From positions 13,929,174 to 13,993,173 of the forward strand of contig OX439042.1 in the NCBI GenBank assembly GCA_949317995.1: DNA of 64,000 nt. Reading direction: 5' to 3'. This stretch comes from Acholoe squamosa. Taxonomy: Eukaryota; Annelida; Polychaeta; Phyllodocida; Polynoidae. Positions 1-11,508 of this stretch are shown in pieces (the stretch's first letter is position 1; each line of letters starts with the position of its first letter). The position numbers and the translations under genes are program-made. The notes beneath the pieces were generated by a model that was not told the DNA's origin, did no database searches, and saw only the letters and a program-made list of their open reading frames with translations.

Positions 1-260
1 CTACTTATCCAAACACATAGAACTATTTTATGGTTTAGTGGCCTTATGAGACCATAGAAAGGCATGCTCGGATTAATTTCAGAAACTTCTGCATTCTGTC
101 CCCGATTTGCCACCAGTGTGTCATTTCATACCTTTGCTGATTGTACAAAAAGAGTATTGTACAAAGTATTCAGATTTCAGATTTGAATGAAATCAGACTT
201 GTAATTAAAATTCTATAGCCCATCATATTGCACCGTCTAAAATGCTTCTAAGACAAAGCT
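1..260. other. intergenic, nothing recognised
   Basis: AT-rich sequence without a supported coding region or repeat boundary. Confidence 0.5.
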
Positions 261-682
261 ACACTGAAAACCCTCCAGATCTTTAAACTCGTCAGATTGA
301 GGACCTATGGTCATCAGAAGAGGTACAGAGAGGATGAGCACCTTACAGGGAGTGAAATCCCTCAGTCTACATCCCCCCAGGTATGTGCCACTCATGTTTG
401 ATGATTAGGCCTTCAGTTTTCAACTGAAGGTCTTCACCGCTGAGGACTGTAGGTGCTCAAGTTGACGATACCCAAATCTACAACTTTGGGCAGTCAGATT
501 GAGGACCCAAGGTAGTCAGCATCAAGGTTGTCACTCTAACAACATTATGTAATCAGTTTGACTACCTTGGATGAGTGTGTTGACCTAAACCCATCAGGTG
601 GACTATCCTGGGTGCTCAATCTGATGACCTTAGGTTGTAGATTTGGGTATCGTCAGTCTGACAACCTTGGGGCTTTCAGTGT
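261..682. mobile_element. foldback MITE, TA|CACTG type
   Basis: The ends are inverted (ACACTGAAAACCC at left, GGGGCTTTCAGTGT at right) and flanked by TA on both sides. Internal arms at about 464-503 and 618-657 are inverted copies of each other with a few mismatches. There is no coding capacity. The same terminal signature recurs at 6012, 50880, 52165 and 52706, so this belongs to a local class of non-autonomous DNA elements that use a TA target. The superfamily is not assigned. Confidence 0.7.
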
Positions 683-2137
683 ATCAATCAGTGCATTTTA
701 GTGATTTTGTCAATTTCACACATCTCATATTGTATAACTGCTGGGTAAATGGATGTCATAAAAGTTGAGCATTCCTCCATATATTAAAGATATCATGTAT
801 GAAATGATTTACACCTGACCTAAATATTCATCAAGTTGTATAGGCCTTAGAATGACATAATGGCTACCAACACAAGTTGTTAGTTTGGAATTATTGAATA
901 ATTTTACAGGTTTGGAGGTTTCCTGGTCACATTTCTATGCATGTGAATGTAGTCCAAATCAATTTCATTCTCGTACCCATATCATAGAGTATGAGTACAA
1001 TGTTTCCTGACATCCTGACATCATAATGTTTTTGCTGTATGAGCATCCTGAAAATGCTCCACTGGCTTTGAGCAAAAGGTGTCAATTTTAGGGAAAACCT
1101 GAAGTCACTCATGAAAACTGTCATCCTGTAAGAAATTCCCAATGGATCTTAACAGGACTTATACCATTAAACGTATCAGGCTTTCTAATTAATGGTGTTT
1201 CAACTACCTGTGTTAGGCTTTTGAAACATAGCTGGGGTACCTAATATTAAAAGTCAGGGTGGTAAACAGATCCACACCTGGAGTCTATATGATTAGTCTT
1301 ACTCATACTTAGCAGGTTGCCGAGGCCCTTCAGTAAAAACTGGTGTGCTATGGTAAATAAAAACAAGACGGAGAATAAAAAAAGGCAGTAGACGGTGATA
1401 ATCTGATAAGGAAAACAAAAAGGAGCAAAGACTTCCGAAGAGAAAGAAACCTGCTTGCATCTGACTTGGCGTCATGTGTTAATGTGTTGGAGACTAATGT
1501 GGGACACATGGTGGTATTTGTATCTACTCAGGGGGGTAATTCACAAGATTATGGTTGTCCTTGGTGACCATTCACAAGTTGCCGTGTAATTTCTAACAGG
1601 GCAGCACTGACAGTCCTGTAGGCCGGTTTTAGTGGCAGGGTCTCAAACACTTTTTGAACTAGGCACTGAAGGGGAGGGGGAGGTGTTCAATTAGTCTTAA
1701 GCAATTAACAAAAGAAAAGTATCTGATCGCAAAGGGCAAAACCATGCATTGATATTGGAATTGATAACTGCCGGGATAACAGGCAATTTTAGTTCTCTCA
1801 AGAGGAATAGTGTTACAAGATTTAGTTCATACTAGAGTGGGTGAGGTTGTCAATTAGTGTGGCCAAGTATAAACTTGTCAAATGTTTCAGCATGGACAAC
1901 CAGTATTACTCGTTATGTTGTATGTGACTGGCTCAAATGAAATATCAAGGTAGTCATCAAGAGTGTTGTCATGGCCCTGTACCTCGGTCATTCCTTTGTA
2001 TGCCTTATTAGTAGTTAATTGTAGCATCTTCTGCATTGTCCTCCTGGTTGGTCGGCTCCTACCCTACCACTTGAAGTAATGGTTCATGGTTACTCTTCCT
2101 GTTTATTTTCCCCGCCTTTCTTTCTCTCTCAGTAAAC

Positions 2138-2140
<3 letters not shown>
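683..2140. other. intergenic, nothing recognised
   Basis: No open frame with family signature and no clear repeat. Only short chance frames are present. Confidence 0.5.

Positions 2141-2211
<71 letters not shown>
2141..2211. repeat. (TA)n microsatellite
   Basis: About 35 uninterrupted TA units. Confidence 0.95.
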
Positions 2212-2212
<1 letters not shown>

Positions 2213-4499
2213 AACAATTAGGCTACTCCAAAGCTTAGATCACATATTACTGTAGTAAAGGTCTCTGTATCACAACGAGTGCAATATTGGTTAGGGCAGC
2301 AGTGTATGTGATATAACCATTTCATTAGTGGAGGCTCCATTATGCGAATTTTTGGAAGATTCTCATGAAATGTTACCCAGACAGTGTCTTAGGTGTCTAC
2401 AGGCTGTTGACAGTCCTAAACTTAAAATGGTAAACGTGAGATTGTAAACACAGGGAGTGTGTTTACCTGTAGTTCTGTTTACATATTCTCCAAACCTGGG
2501 GCTGAGACATCACACTGATCAAGTGGGGGTTGGTGACCCTGTTCTGCTGTTTAAACAATAGCACAGAATGATGTAAATAACAACACAGAAGTCTAACAAC
2601 AACCTGTCCTGTAAAATCAAACCTGTCTGATTTCAAGTTCCAGAGACTGCCCAATGTGAAAGTCTGCAAAATTTACATAACATCAACTTGATTTAATAAA
2701 CAAAAACACCTTTTTGACAACACAGCCATGCCTGAGATCACACACAATCACAGCCCCAGATGAACAGATAGCTCCCTCAACATACAATTTCTACCTTGCA
2801 ATGATAAAAAATATACACTCTTTAGTCTGTGTTTGTGTCCCATTCTGTGAGAATAGCTGCGATTCTCTGCAAATATCGCATAATGGAGCCTCATCTGTTT
2901 TTTTCATCTTTGGGGCTGTCTACGCTTGATATTTAGTTATACTCAGTTATTTTGTTTGTTTTACTGTGAAATAGAATTTTGATTATCAGACAAATGAAGA
3001 CAGGGCATATTTGCCATAGTAGGAAGATATTACGAAAAAGTGATAAATTACACAAGTTGCATGAATTTGAAATAACCCCCGGGGCAATATAAAGCAAGGG
3101 CTATATCACGAGTGAAGCTATATCCTATTTGCCATGCTGACGTTAAATCCACATGTATGTGTAGAGTGGATCATGGAGATTAATATATAGCAATTAGTAG
3201 ATTTTTTTGTTATGCTGAGAGAGTTAATTGTGCCTTTAATGGATATTGCCTCAGCAATTCTATTCGCCAGAATTGAGTAGTAACTCAGCACAATTCGATT
3301 ATGAAGGGAATGTGTTGAAATTTGATAATGCTGTAAATAATCACCATTATATGAAACAATATGGGGAGAGGCATGACGTTAAATCCGATACTGCAACATT
3401 ACATTTTTTTCTCAAAAAAATTGGCATGATATATATGTGGGTGGAAATTAAAATGAGTGGAAATTAAAATATAAGTACAGATAAAATTGCAATTCATGAA
3501 TTGATCCAGAATACTATAAAGGCAAGTGACATGTGACATAACCATTTCTTTCAGTTGACAAAGGACCCCGGGCATCCCTTTCCAGGGTGTCTTTAAACAG
3601 AGGGTGGGGTTATTTTCGGCTTCACTTGATGCAAAAGCCTTACCAGCAATATTAATCAGCCTCTCTCTCAAGGTGGCACTTAATTTGTCTTTGATGCCTT
3701 GTTTGTGTCCAATGAAAAGACTATTCTGAAATTGGCCATATATATTCATTGGAAGGTCGCCTCAAAACAAATATTCCACCAGACCTGATTTGGCCATTGG
3801 GGATGATCTACAAGCTACAAGCCCTAAAGTTATTTTGAGATTGTTTCATTTCTTAATTCTTCTCATTCCTGACCTGATGCAAACATTCGAAACAATTTGT
3901 TCCACTGGAATACTGGCTTGAAGCATATGTTCCACCAGAGCCGACTGAAAGTATCAGTACGATATAGATTAGAAAATTGTAATGTTTGAGGATGTGTTCC
4001 CAAAGGTTTCCGATGTGTTACAAAGAAATCTTTTTTCAAATTTATTGGAAAGCGTTAGGAGGGCTCTAGATTTGCTCCCAATTGCTCTCGATTCTGAATT
4101 GGGATCGAATTGGCTCTAGTGGAAGCCCTGCTTAAGACTTGTCAAGACATGGGCCGATGGTGATACAAGGGAGTCTGTACTATGTGTAGCTTCACATAAG
4201 CCCCATGATACACCTGCAGTAGGCTGCTGTACCACAGGCCTGCTATATTCATACACTACAGGAGGGGATGTCTCTGCACCCTCATGGTACTGGAGGAAGG
4301 AAGCAGTAGTACAACATAGCTCAGGCCGGACACCAGACTGCAGGGTGAGGGGTGCTGGAGGACGGCTGGAGGAGGGGGCAGGAGGAGGAGGGAGGACTAG
4401 GAGAGGCCGGGGACCAACTGCAGTTTATATACCTCAACAACCCAGAGCAACTCATGTAAGTATAGTGTTGACACACACACAGATCTATACATCCCTTGA
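2212..4499. other. intergenic, nothing recognised
   Basis: No coding region I can support. The frames at 3246-3467 (+) and 3399-3749 (-) overlap on opposite strands and resemble no family I know. Confidence 0.45.
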
Positions 4500-4830
4500 C
4501 CTCTCTCTCGTCACCCCAACTCCATTCACTCTCTGTCTGTATGTCTGTCTGTCTGTGTATTCCCGTCTCTGTCTGTGTGTCTGTCTGTGCCTCTGTCTGT
4601 CTGTCTGTGTGTGTGTGTGTGTCTCTCTCTCTCTCTCTCTCTGTCTGTGTTTGTCTCCCTCTCTATCTCTCTCTCTCTCTCTCTCTCTTTATCTCTCTGT
4701 TTGTCTGTCTGTCTCTCCCTCTCTCTCGCTCTCTCCCTCTGTCTACCATTCTCATCCCCTCTCTCTCTCTCTCTCTCTCTCAATCCTGTCTCCACATCTC
4801 TCTGAATTTTTCTGCCTCCCTCTCTCTTAG
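4500..4830. repeat. (CT)n/(TCTG)n low-complexity tract
   Basis: Pyrimidine-rich microsatellite mixing CT, CTGT and GT runs. It opens long Ser/Leu/Cys frames on + and Arg/Glu frames on -, none of which is a plausible protein. Confidence 0.95.
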
Positions 4831-5413
4831 ACACAGGGGTTTCTCTATACCTATTTATCCATGTATACATTTCTACTGACATACTGGTGCACACATATAT
4901 ACATTATCCTAATTAGTGTTTGACCCTGCATAGAGCCTTACCTATCTGTTTACATTCAGTGCTTATTGTGGCCTGTCAGTCTCTGTCACATTAAAGTTTC
5001 ACTGTAAATGTGTGCATACTTTTTGTCACTGTCGCCCACGCTACAATCAATGTGTCTCTGGTATGTTTGCCTTTTTAACGTGGGGCTCCTATTTAACAAA
5101 GTAGTATCAATGTACCAAAGGGTTTATCCGCGTGTTCCTAAGTCCACTTGGTTGGGGGAAAAAGTTTCTCTGTGCAATAGAATTATACATTTTTGAGTAA
5201 AAAGAAACCTTACCACAGGACACATCCATCGTAGGCATTCCTGGGGACATGCCCCATTCTTTGTATGCTAACAAAGAAAAACGATTGGCTACTTCAAGTT
5301 AGAGGAAGTTTAATACGTGAGTTGATCAAATACACTCTAATTCTTGAGATGTTATATCAAGTATTTATAGTAGTAGGAACAGCCACTAACCCAAAAGACA
5401 TTAAGTATGTCGA
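4831..5413. other. intergenic, nothing recognised
   Basis: No coding or repeat signal seen. Confidence 0.45.
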
Positions 5414-5497
5414 GTAACCATGACAACTAGTGATAATCAGTTTCAGTAACCATGACAACCAGATATAATGATTTGTAAGGTATCCATAGCGACAAGG

Positions 5498-5538
<41 letters not shown>

Positions 5539-5872
5539 GAAAGTAGGTCACCATAACCATGGCAACCGTTTTAGATGTTATATATAGATGTTATATGTAC
5601 ATAGTTACCATACATAGTAACCGTACACAAGTGTGTATATATGTGTGTACGAGGTAGTTTCTACTGGACACTAAAGCATAGTCTTACATTTTTATACAAG
5701 CCAAAGGGAGGGTGGATGGGGACCTGGTTTCGCGAATTTGATGCATTCGAGGGTGGTCTCCGAGAAATTTTGGAGTAGGGTGATTTCTCTTTTTATGGGT
5801 ATACTATGGGTGTGGGTGGTTACTATTGCGGAGGTAATTTTTCTTAAATATGTAAACTGTTGCCATGGTTAC
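5414..5872. promoter_or_regulatory. cluster of RFX X-box-like palindromes (tentative)
   Basis: Four 14-bp near-palindromes of the form GTTRYCATGGTTAC or its complement lie at 5414-5427, 5446-5459, 5553-5566 and 5859-5872. A weaker copy is near 5480. The RFX X-box consensus is GTTGCCATGGYAAC; each site keeps one good half site and the central CATGG/CCATG. A (TA)n run (about 5500-5535) splits the cluster. It lies 1.3-1.8 kb upstream of the first DEG/ENaC coding region. Function is inferred only; it may be a decayed minisatellite. Confidence 0.3.
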
Positions 5873-6011
5873 CATGTCAACAATTGTTCAGTTGTCGTAC
5901 CTACTTGCAGCACAGGTACAATTCTATTATCTAACTATCTATTGTATGTCCATTTCGTGCACCCACATACCCCCTATGTACACCCCTAATTTCACAGTTG
6001 TGCCATGCATA

Positions 6012-6912
6012 CACTGCAAAAATGGTGTTTAGATCCTAAACACAATTCTAAACATATTCTTGCAATGTTTTTGTAATCACATTAATTTCCTAAACATGTT
6101 TAGCCAAACAATGTGCTTAGCTCAAGTGTTTAGAAATGTAGGTGTTTAGGTTAAAACCTTTGTGTTTAGATATATGAATTTTTGTGTTTAGGTGTTTATC
6201 AATTTTTGTGTTTAGATGTTTAAATGATTTTATGGAGATTTAAGGTTTGCAGACGTGTATGCATTAAAAAATAGAGATATATTTTTTTTTTCTCGTTTAC
6301 TGGGGGGGGGGGACATCAGCAGGTATTTACTTGTCAAAGTCTCCAAAGATGTCAGCCACAGCTATATACGTGCACATATATTACACACTGCATCAGAATG
6401 AGAGACTTGAGAAAGTACAACAGCTTGGCAGGAAGGAAATTGCCTTATCTATTCCAGAATAACATCAAATAGGTGTCAGTCATGGAGTTTATTGATTATT
6501 TTATGGTAATGATGGTGGCATGAGGTGAATCTAGTCAATTTTCTATTGCCCTTTCTATTCACATGACATTTTATGAAATGAAACAATTATATACATGGGA
6601 TTTGGGGACATTTGTCACAACAACTGATTATAACTGTGTGCAGATAGTCCAGTCAAAGGTAGTGCTGCTACCTGGTGTGGATTCAACATCCAAGTATCTA
6701 AACATATTGATGTTTAAATCTAAACACCTATTATTCAACTGTCTCAACTCTAAACATCTAAACATGTTTAGCATAAATGTTTATGTAGTTAGAATAAAAG
6801 TGTTCATTTCCTAAATGTGTAGTCTATGAGACACCTAACTGACCTGTATGTTTAGGTTTTAAACGTGTTTAGACCTAAACATGTTTAAAATCTAAACACC
6901 ATTTTTGCAGTG
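6012..6912. mobile_element. foldback MITE, TA|CACTG type, rich in GTTTAG
   Basis: The left end CACTGCAAAAATGGTGTTTA is repeated inverted at the right end, and TA flanks both sides (6010-6011 and 6913-6914). Both inner flanks (about 6020-6240 and 6690-6900) are dense in GTTTAG/CTAAAC words in both orientations. The centre is unique sequence. No transposase is visible. It ends about 230 bp before the splice site of the first channel gene. Confidence 0.75.
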
Positions 6913-7185
6913 TAGGTACAGAGCTACAAGGGGAAACATCATGTCAACAATTGCCTGGGCAATTTTGTTTTTTACCTATTGAGTCAACTATTTAACATCA
7001 CAGGTCTTGCCCATGGTAAAAACACTGTGTTGGTGTATCAATGTGACAAATGGAGTGAAGACTTGTGGCATCTCCAAAAAGGCAACAGCAGTTAAACACT
7101 GTTTGGTGAGCCAAGTTGTTGTAATGTTCTTTTTTATTTTCCAGGTTTTCCCCTCCAAATTTGCACTGGTCTGCAAATTACTGAA

Positions 7186-8868
7186 ATGGCTACATGGCCT
7201 GATGAGGTGAAACAAGCTATGAGAGTGTCATCCCTTAAGGGGCTTCCTAGGATAATGGTGGCTCAGAATCACCTCGAGCGAACCATCTGGAGTGTAGCAG
7301 TTATCTCCTTTCTCTGTATCTGTGCAGTGACTGTGTATTCAAATCTCGCCGCATATCTTACCTATCCTAAAGTTGTTAATGTTGAAGAAAAACTTATACT
7401 GCCAAATGATCCAAATGGAACAGTGCCATTTCCGACCATCGCAGTGTGTAATACAAACCCCTTCAGCAGCAGTTCATCTGACTTTGAACAGAAAAACATT
7501 CCACTACCAAAGGATTACCATGACAAGGTTATAGAGATGACCTCGTGCCAAAACTGCACTAAAGAGAGAGCAAAATTTGCAATACATCTCCGGAAATTGC
7601 TTGTGACTAACAGAGGCTATTATCAGTATGCAGGAATGGAGGCAATGATCAAAATGAGTGATCCAGATTTGGTGTTGAAGTGTTTAGCTATTGGTATGAC
7701 AGGGTCATCTTACATGGCATATCCATGTGAGGAGTACACTAGGAACTACACATTTGTACATCCAGATATTGGCATATGTTATGCATATGAAGTAAAACCA
7801 CATGACGAGAACATCCAAATTGTCGGATATTCTTTCATGCTCCACTTAGACAATTCTGATGACAACTTAAATACAGAGTATGACCCAACCTTCATCACAC
7901 AACCTCTCTCAGGTGCCTTTGTTTTCACATATGACCCATATGTGATTCCTAGTGCATTGCAGTCAACATCAATGATAGCTCCTGGTATGGCAACTACACT
8001 CTACATTAAAGCTGTACGCACTGACAGACTCTCAACACCTTACTCAGATAGAGAATGCATAGAAGAAGCTGAAGAACATAAGGTCTTCTATGATGATAAA
8101 TACTACAAGTATACTTCATTGAATTGCCTGGGAGAATGCAATTTGCAGTACAGTATTGATCATTGTAACTGCACGGATCTATTTGTGCTTCAAAATCCTG
8201 AGCACAAGCAACCTGCTAGGGAATATTGTGCCTCCCTGAGACAGTCAGTGGATGATCTATTTAAAAATATGGAATGTGCTGAAAGAGTAAAAGTAATAAG
8301 TCAAGGAGAATGTATCAAAAAGTGTAAGGAACCCTGCAGTGAGATCAAATATATTTTACGATCAACTGTCGCTAAGTGGCCACTTCCATCTCAGCTGGGA
8401 TCTTTCTACAACAATGTTATTCTACCCCATGGTCATCTGCATAGACAATACAAGCAGTTTGAGGAGACAGCCAAGGCCATGGCAGCAGGCTTGAAAATCA
8501 CACCAATTGACAGATCACTCATATCAAAAGCAATTGAGGACAATTTTGGTCTTGTTCTCATTTACCTTTCTGATGCATATTACACTCACTATGAGTCAAA
8601 ACCAAAAATTACAATTGATGCTCTGGTTTCACAGCTAGGTGGTGCCCTGAATCTCTGGTCAGGAATAACAGTTATGATTTTAGTTGAAATTATTGACTTG
8701 ATGATAAAACTTTTGAGTCATTTAGGTGGAGGTCGAGGGCCATCATCTGCTGAACGTTATGAAATTGAAGTACAGTGCCCTGACCAGGCTAGAAATAAAA
8801 GTGAGGCTAATGAGATTAAAAGAGACAGTTTACAGTCGGAAAATTTACCAGCACATGCAGACATCTGA
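7186..8868 (+). CDS. DEG/ENaC-family sodium channel subunit, copy 1
   Basis: A 560-residue two-pass membrane protein, about the usual family length. TM1 is about residues 33-58 and is followed by the family's post-TM1 signature FPTIAVCNTNPF (82-93). A Cys-rich extracellular domain (about 60-480) includes CLGECNL, HCNCTD and CKEPCSEIKY, the last followed by the AKWP region, with N-glycosylation sequons at 77, 123, 187 and 328. TM2 (about 485-510) contains LGGALNLWSGIT. The family forms trimeric, usually amiloride-sensitive cation channels gated by acid, peptides or force. Two oddities: the N-terminal His-Gly gating motif reads SLKG (16-19), and the Gly-x-Ser filter reads GIT (493-495). The whole CDS lies in one exon; a polypyrimidine tract and CAG acceptor at 7143-7144 show a 5' UTR intron. 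The first ATG of that exon is used. Gene family is certain; ligand is unknown. Confidence 0.95.
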   Translation: MATWPDEVKQAMRVSSLKGLPRIMVAQNHLERTIWSVAVISFLCICAVTVYSNLAAYLTYPKVVNVEEKLILPNDPNGTVPFPTIAVCNTNPFSSSSSDFEQKNIPLPKDYHDKVIEMTSCQNCTKERAKFAIHLRKLLVTNRGYYQYAGMEAMIKMSDPDLVLKCLAIGMTGSSYMAYPCEEYTRNYTFVHPDIGICYAYEVKPHDENIQIVGYSFMLHLDNSDDNLNTEYDPTFITQPLSGAFVFTYDPYVIPSALQSTSMIAPGMATTLYIKAVRTDRLSTPYSDRECIEEAEEHKVFYDDKYYKYTSLNCLGECNLQYSIDHCNCTDLFVLQNPEHKQPAREYCASLRQSVDDLFKNMECAERVKVISQGECIKKCKEPCSEIKYILRSTVAKWPLPSQLGSFYNNVILPHGHLHRQYKQFEETAKAMAAGLKITPIDRSLISKAIEDNFGLVLIYLSDAYYTHYESKPKITIDALVSQLGGALNLWSGITVMILVEIIDLMIKLLSHLGGGRGPSSAERYEIEVQCPDQARNKSEANEIKRDSLQSENLPAHADI

Positions 8869-9694
8869 GGATCTCTGCCTCTCTGTCACAATTTCCATGC
8901 CATTTCTTTCCAATTATTCTGAACAAATCATGCAAACTATACAATTTCAACTGTGTTTGTTCTCCTTTTTTAATATCATGAGTAAATGATACTTATCATG
9001 TATACAATCAACAGGCCATGATTGCCCAGCAGCTACAAAGGAAAAGAAATCAATACTAAGTTTGATCCTTTTCTCTCCTAGGGTTAAATTGTTAACCATT
9101 TAAAGGAAAAGACCAATCTATATTCGAGTGGCTCCATTTGGTAGACAAAAAAAAGATTCCACATACTTACCAGGACATCTGCTACTGTAAGGGGGTAGAA
9201 AAAGCTTCTCGGATGCAGTCTATGATGTCACAATAGACCAAATGCACCCACTGGTGACTGCATAGTACTGATTTTCCACAAACAAATACTTAAAAGGACT
9301 GTCCCTTGACAGTGTATGCATTTTGCCTTTGATTATCAGCACTAAATAGGGTAGGTTAACCTAAGGACAGCCGTTCCTGTACAAGTTTACAATAGGAGTA
9401 ATACATAACTCTTAGACTAATAGTTCCTTCTGCTTCCCCAAGGTACTGGGTGAAAGATAATTATTTGAAGATTTGTACCTGTTACATGTCTAAAATCCAT
9501 CTACTTATTTTATTTCCGGTTCCCCACCATTTTGAGAGCATTCTAATTGGTTTATTTTCACCTTGAGACGCCCACTTTGCTTTTTGAGCCATCAACTTAG
9601 TATTGACCCTTCTATTAAAACCCTTTTAATTAAATTACCAATTAAAAAATGAACAATTGTTTTCCATGAATATGCACTAAAGCGTCATTGTTAA
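8869..9694. other. 3' flank of channel copy 1 and intergenic DNA
   Basis: The first about 100 bases resemble the stretch after pseudogene copy psi1 (about 25490-25570), so they are probably 3' UTR. Nothing else is recognised. Confidence 0.5.
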
Positions 9695-10741
9695 AACTAC
9701 TACATCATAATGAAAATGTTGGCTTGTAATGGCTGAATTAGAATGGAAATCTTACACCAATGAATATTATAATTCTTATCAAAATATAGCTGGCAAAACT
9801 ATTCCTGCATTTATCATCACGCTTTCAGTATCAAATAGTTCCTCTGCATATCAATTAGAATAGGATTACAGTAAAGGTTGAAATATATATATCGGAGAAT
9901 TATCCTGTGAGATTTTCTATCCAAAACTCTTCAGGCCATGAATCTTGTGATGAAATTCCACATAATCAATGGTTTCGATCCAATTAAATGCATAGATATG
10001 ATCCAATTAAATGCATAGATATGTGTGTAAGGAGTGATTGACTCAAGGTGAAATTGTGATTGTCTCATGGTGAAATTAGTAGGTCCTAAAAGATATATCC
10101 TACACTGAAAGTATCAAACATTTCTGTACTCTTCTTATGCTATCATCTAGCTATGTTATCCATCTACACCTGTGGTCAATATGAGGTACAGGTTTTCAAT
10201 TTTAATGTTCAAAATATGCAACCAATGTTCCGATGATGAAATGGCCAGTTTGCCATGATAAAAACGCAAACATTAGTGCATCATTACACAATGATAATTA
10301 GGTAATATATCCCAATAGATCAGATATTGTAAAATAACACCTCTATTTCAATAATAGCAGGGTCCCAAGCCCAGGGACTACATGAAAATATGAGAAAAAT
10401 TTATAGCTCACAGGTGGACGACTCAAGGTATGTGGTCGTCTTTAGGTAATTAACCCTAGTTCATGTAGTTATCCTGCATGATAAGTGATTCGTATTTCAG
10501 GGGGAATAAAGTCCCTTTCCCAGCACAGGTCACAAATGATGATGGTGTACACTGTGCATTTACAATTACAAACATGTTTTGAAACAGGCAATGCAGCATA
10601 TCATGCATTTGGTCAATTTGGACAGCATAATCATACTGCATCAGAGAGACCTGCGTGATTCTCCTATCACTACAGGGGAAGCATAAGCCCCTTGACCCCT
10701 TTGTGACAGCCGTAATGCATGCAGAACTGACAGACTGGCAG
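9695..10741. repeat. tandem duplication, unit A (holds the empty site)
   Basis: This 1.05-kb block is repeated head to tail as 10742-10930 plus 21999-22820, with the 11-kb transposon lying inside the second copy. The copies differ by scattered substitutions and small indels. The block encodes nothing. At 9881-9892 it carries a short TA tract at the exact position where the second copy has the transposon. Microhomology (gcagaact) lies at the junction. Confidence 0.85.
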
Positions 10742-10930
10742 AACTACTATATCATAAGGAAAATGTTGGCTTGTAATGGCTGAATTAGAATGGAAATTTT
10801 ACACCAATGAATATTATAATTCTCATCAAAATATAGCTGGCAATACTATTCCTGCATTTATCACCATGCTTTCAGTATCAAATAGTTCCTCTGCATATTA
10901 ATTAGAGTAGGATTACAGTAAAGGTTGAAA
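10742..10930. repeat. tandem duplication, unit B, left part
   Basis: Matches 9695-9880 closely. It is cut off at the TA tract by the 11-kb transposon and resumes at 21999. Confidence 0.85.
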
Positions 10931-10955
10931 TATATATATATATATATATATATAT
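10931..10955. repeat. TA microsatellite at left end of the transposon
   Basis: About 12 TA units directly abutting the left terminal inverted repeat. A matching tract of about 19 units lies at 21961-21998. Because the target is TA repeats, the exact target-site duplication cannot be read. Confidence 0.9.
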
Positions 10956-10982
10956 GGGTCATTCCAGGTTTTACTGGTCAGG

Positions 10983-11508
10983 GGGGGGCCTGGATCAAGA
11001 ATCTACAAACTCAGTATTTCTTAATAACATTATATTTTATTGATAGCCCTATATCTTGGCTTATTAAAAAGTTTCATTCAAGGATCCAACTCCTAGGGGG
11101 TCAGTTTTTATCGCAGATGCCGTAAAACCTTCTAAAAAGGGGGTACGTTAATGATCGTAATCAAACAAACATGAATAACACCACTAATAAGAGGCCTGGA
11201 AACACCAAATATTGTGGCCAGACTGGTACAATACATGACTTTATGTATACCAAAAAGCTAAAGTGAGGCCCGAAAACTCTTGAAGTTACGCATAGGTGGA
11301 AAATAGGAAAATGTGAAAATTTGTGAATTTATTTTACCATTTTTTAACTTTAGCCTAGCTGATTCAAAATCCTTCATACAATGACTATATTAACTGTCCA
11401 TTGTCTCTAGTAGACCTACTGTACATAATAATAAGAATTGGCCTGATATATCATACCTATACTTCATACTTGGTGCTTGCGTAGAGGCCATTATATTACA
11501 CATATTAT
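10983..11508. other. left subterminal DNA of the transposon
   Basis: Non-coding. Apart from the 18-bp motif at 11140 no repeat unit is obvious. It does not match the right subterminal region beyond the TIR. Confidence 0.5.
11140..11157 (+). other. outermost left copy of the 18-bp motif
   Basis: GGGGTACGTTAATGATCG, starting 184 bp inside the left end of the transposon. The mirror copy at 21762-21775 starts 185 bp from the right end. It is likely a subterminal transposase-binding site, by position and repetition; this is inference. Confidence 0.55.

Noticed and set aside
4345-4894. Several long overlapping frames (Ser/Leu/Cys-rich on +, Arg/Glu-rich on -)
   Set aside because: They are read from a CT/TCTG microsatellite; all frames are open because of low complexity.
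6012-6912. Telomere-like repeat because of many GTTTAG words
   Set aside because: Words are in both orientations and irregularly spaced within clear TIRs, so they belong to a MITE.
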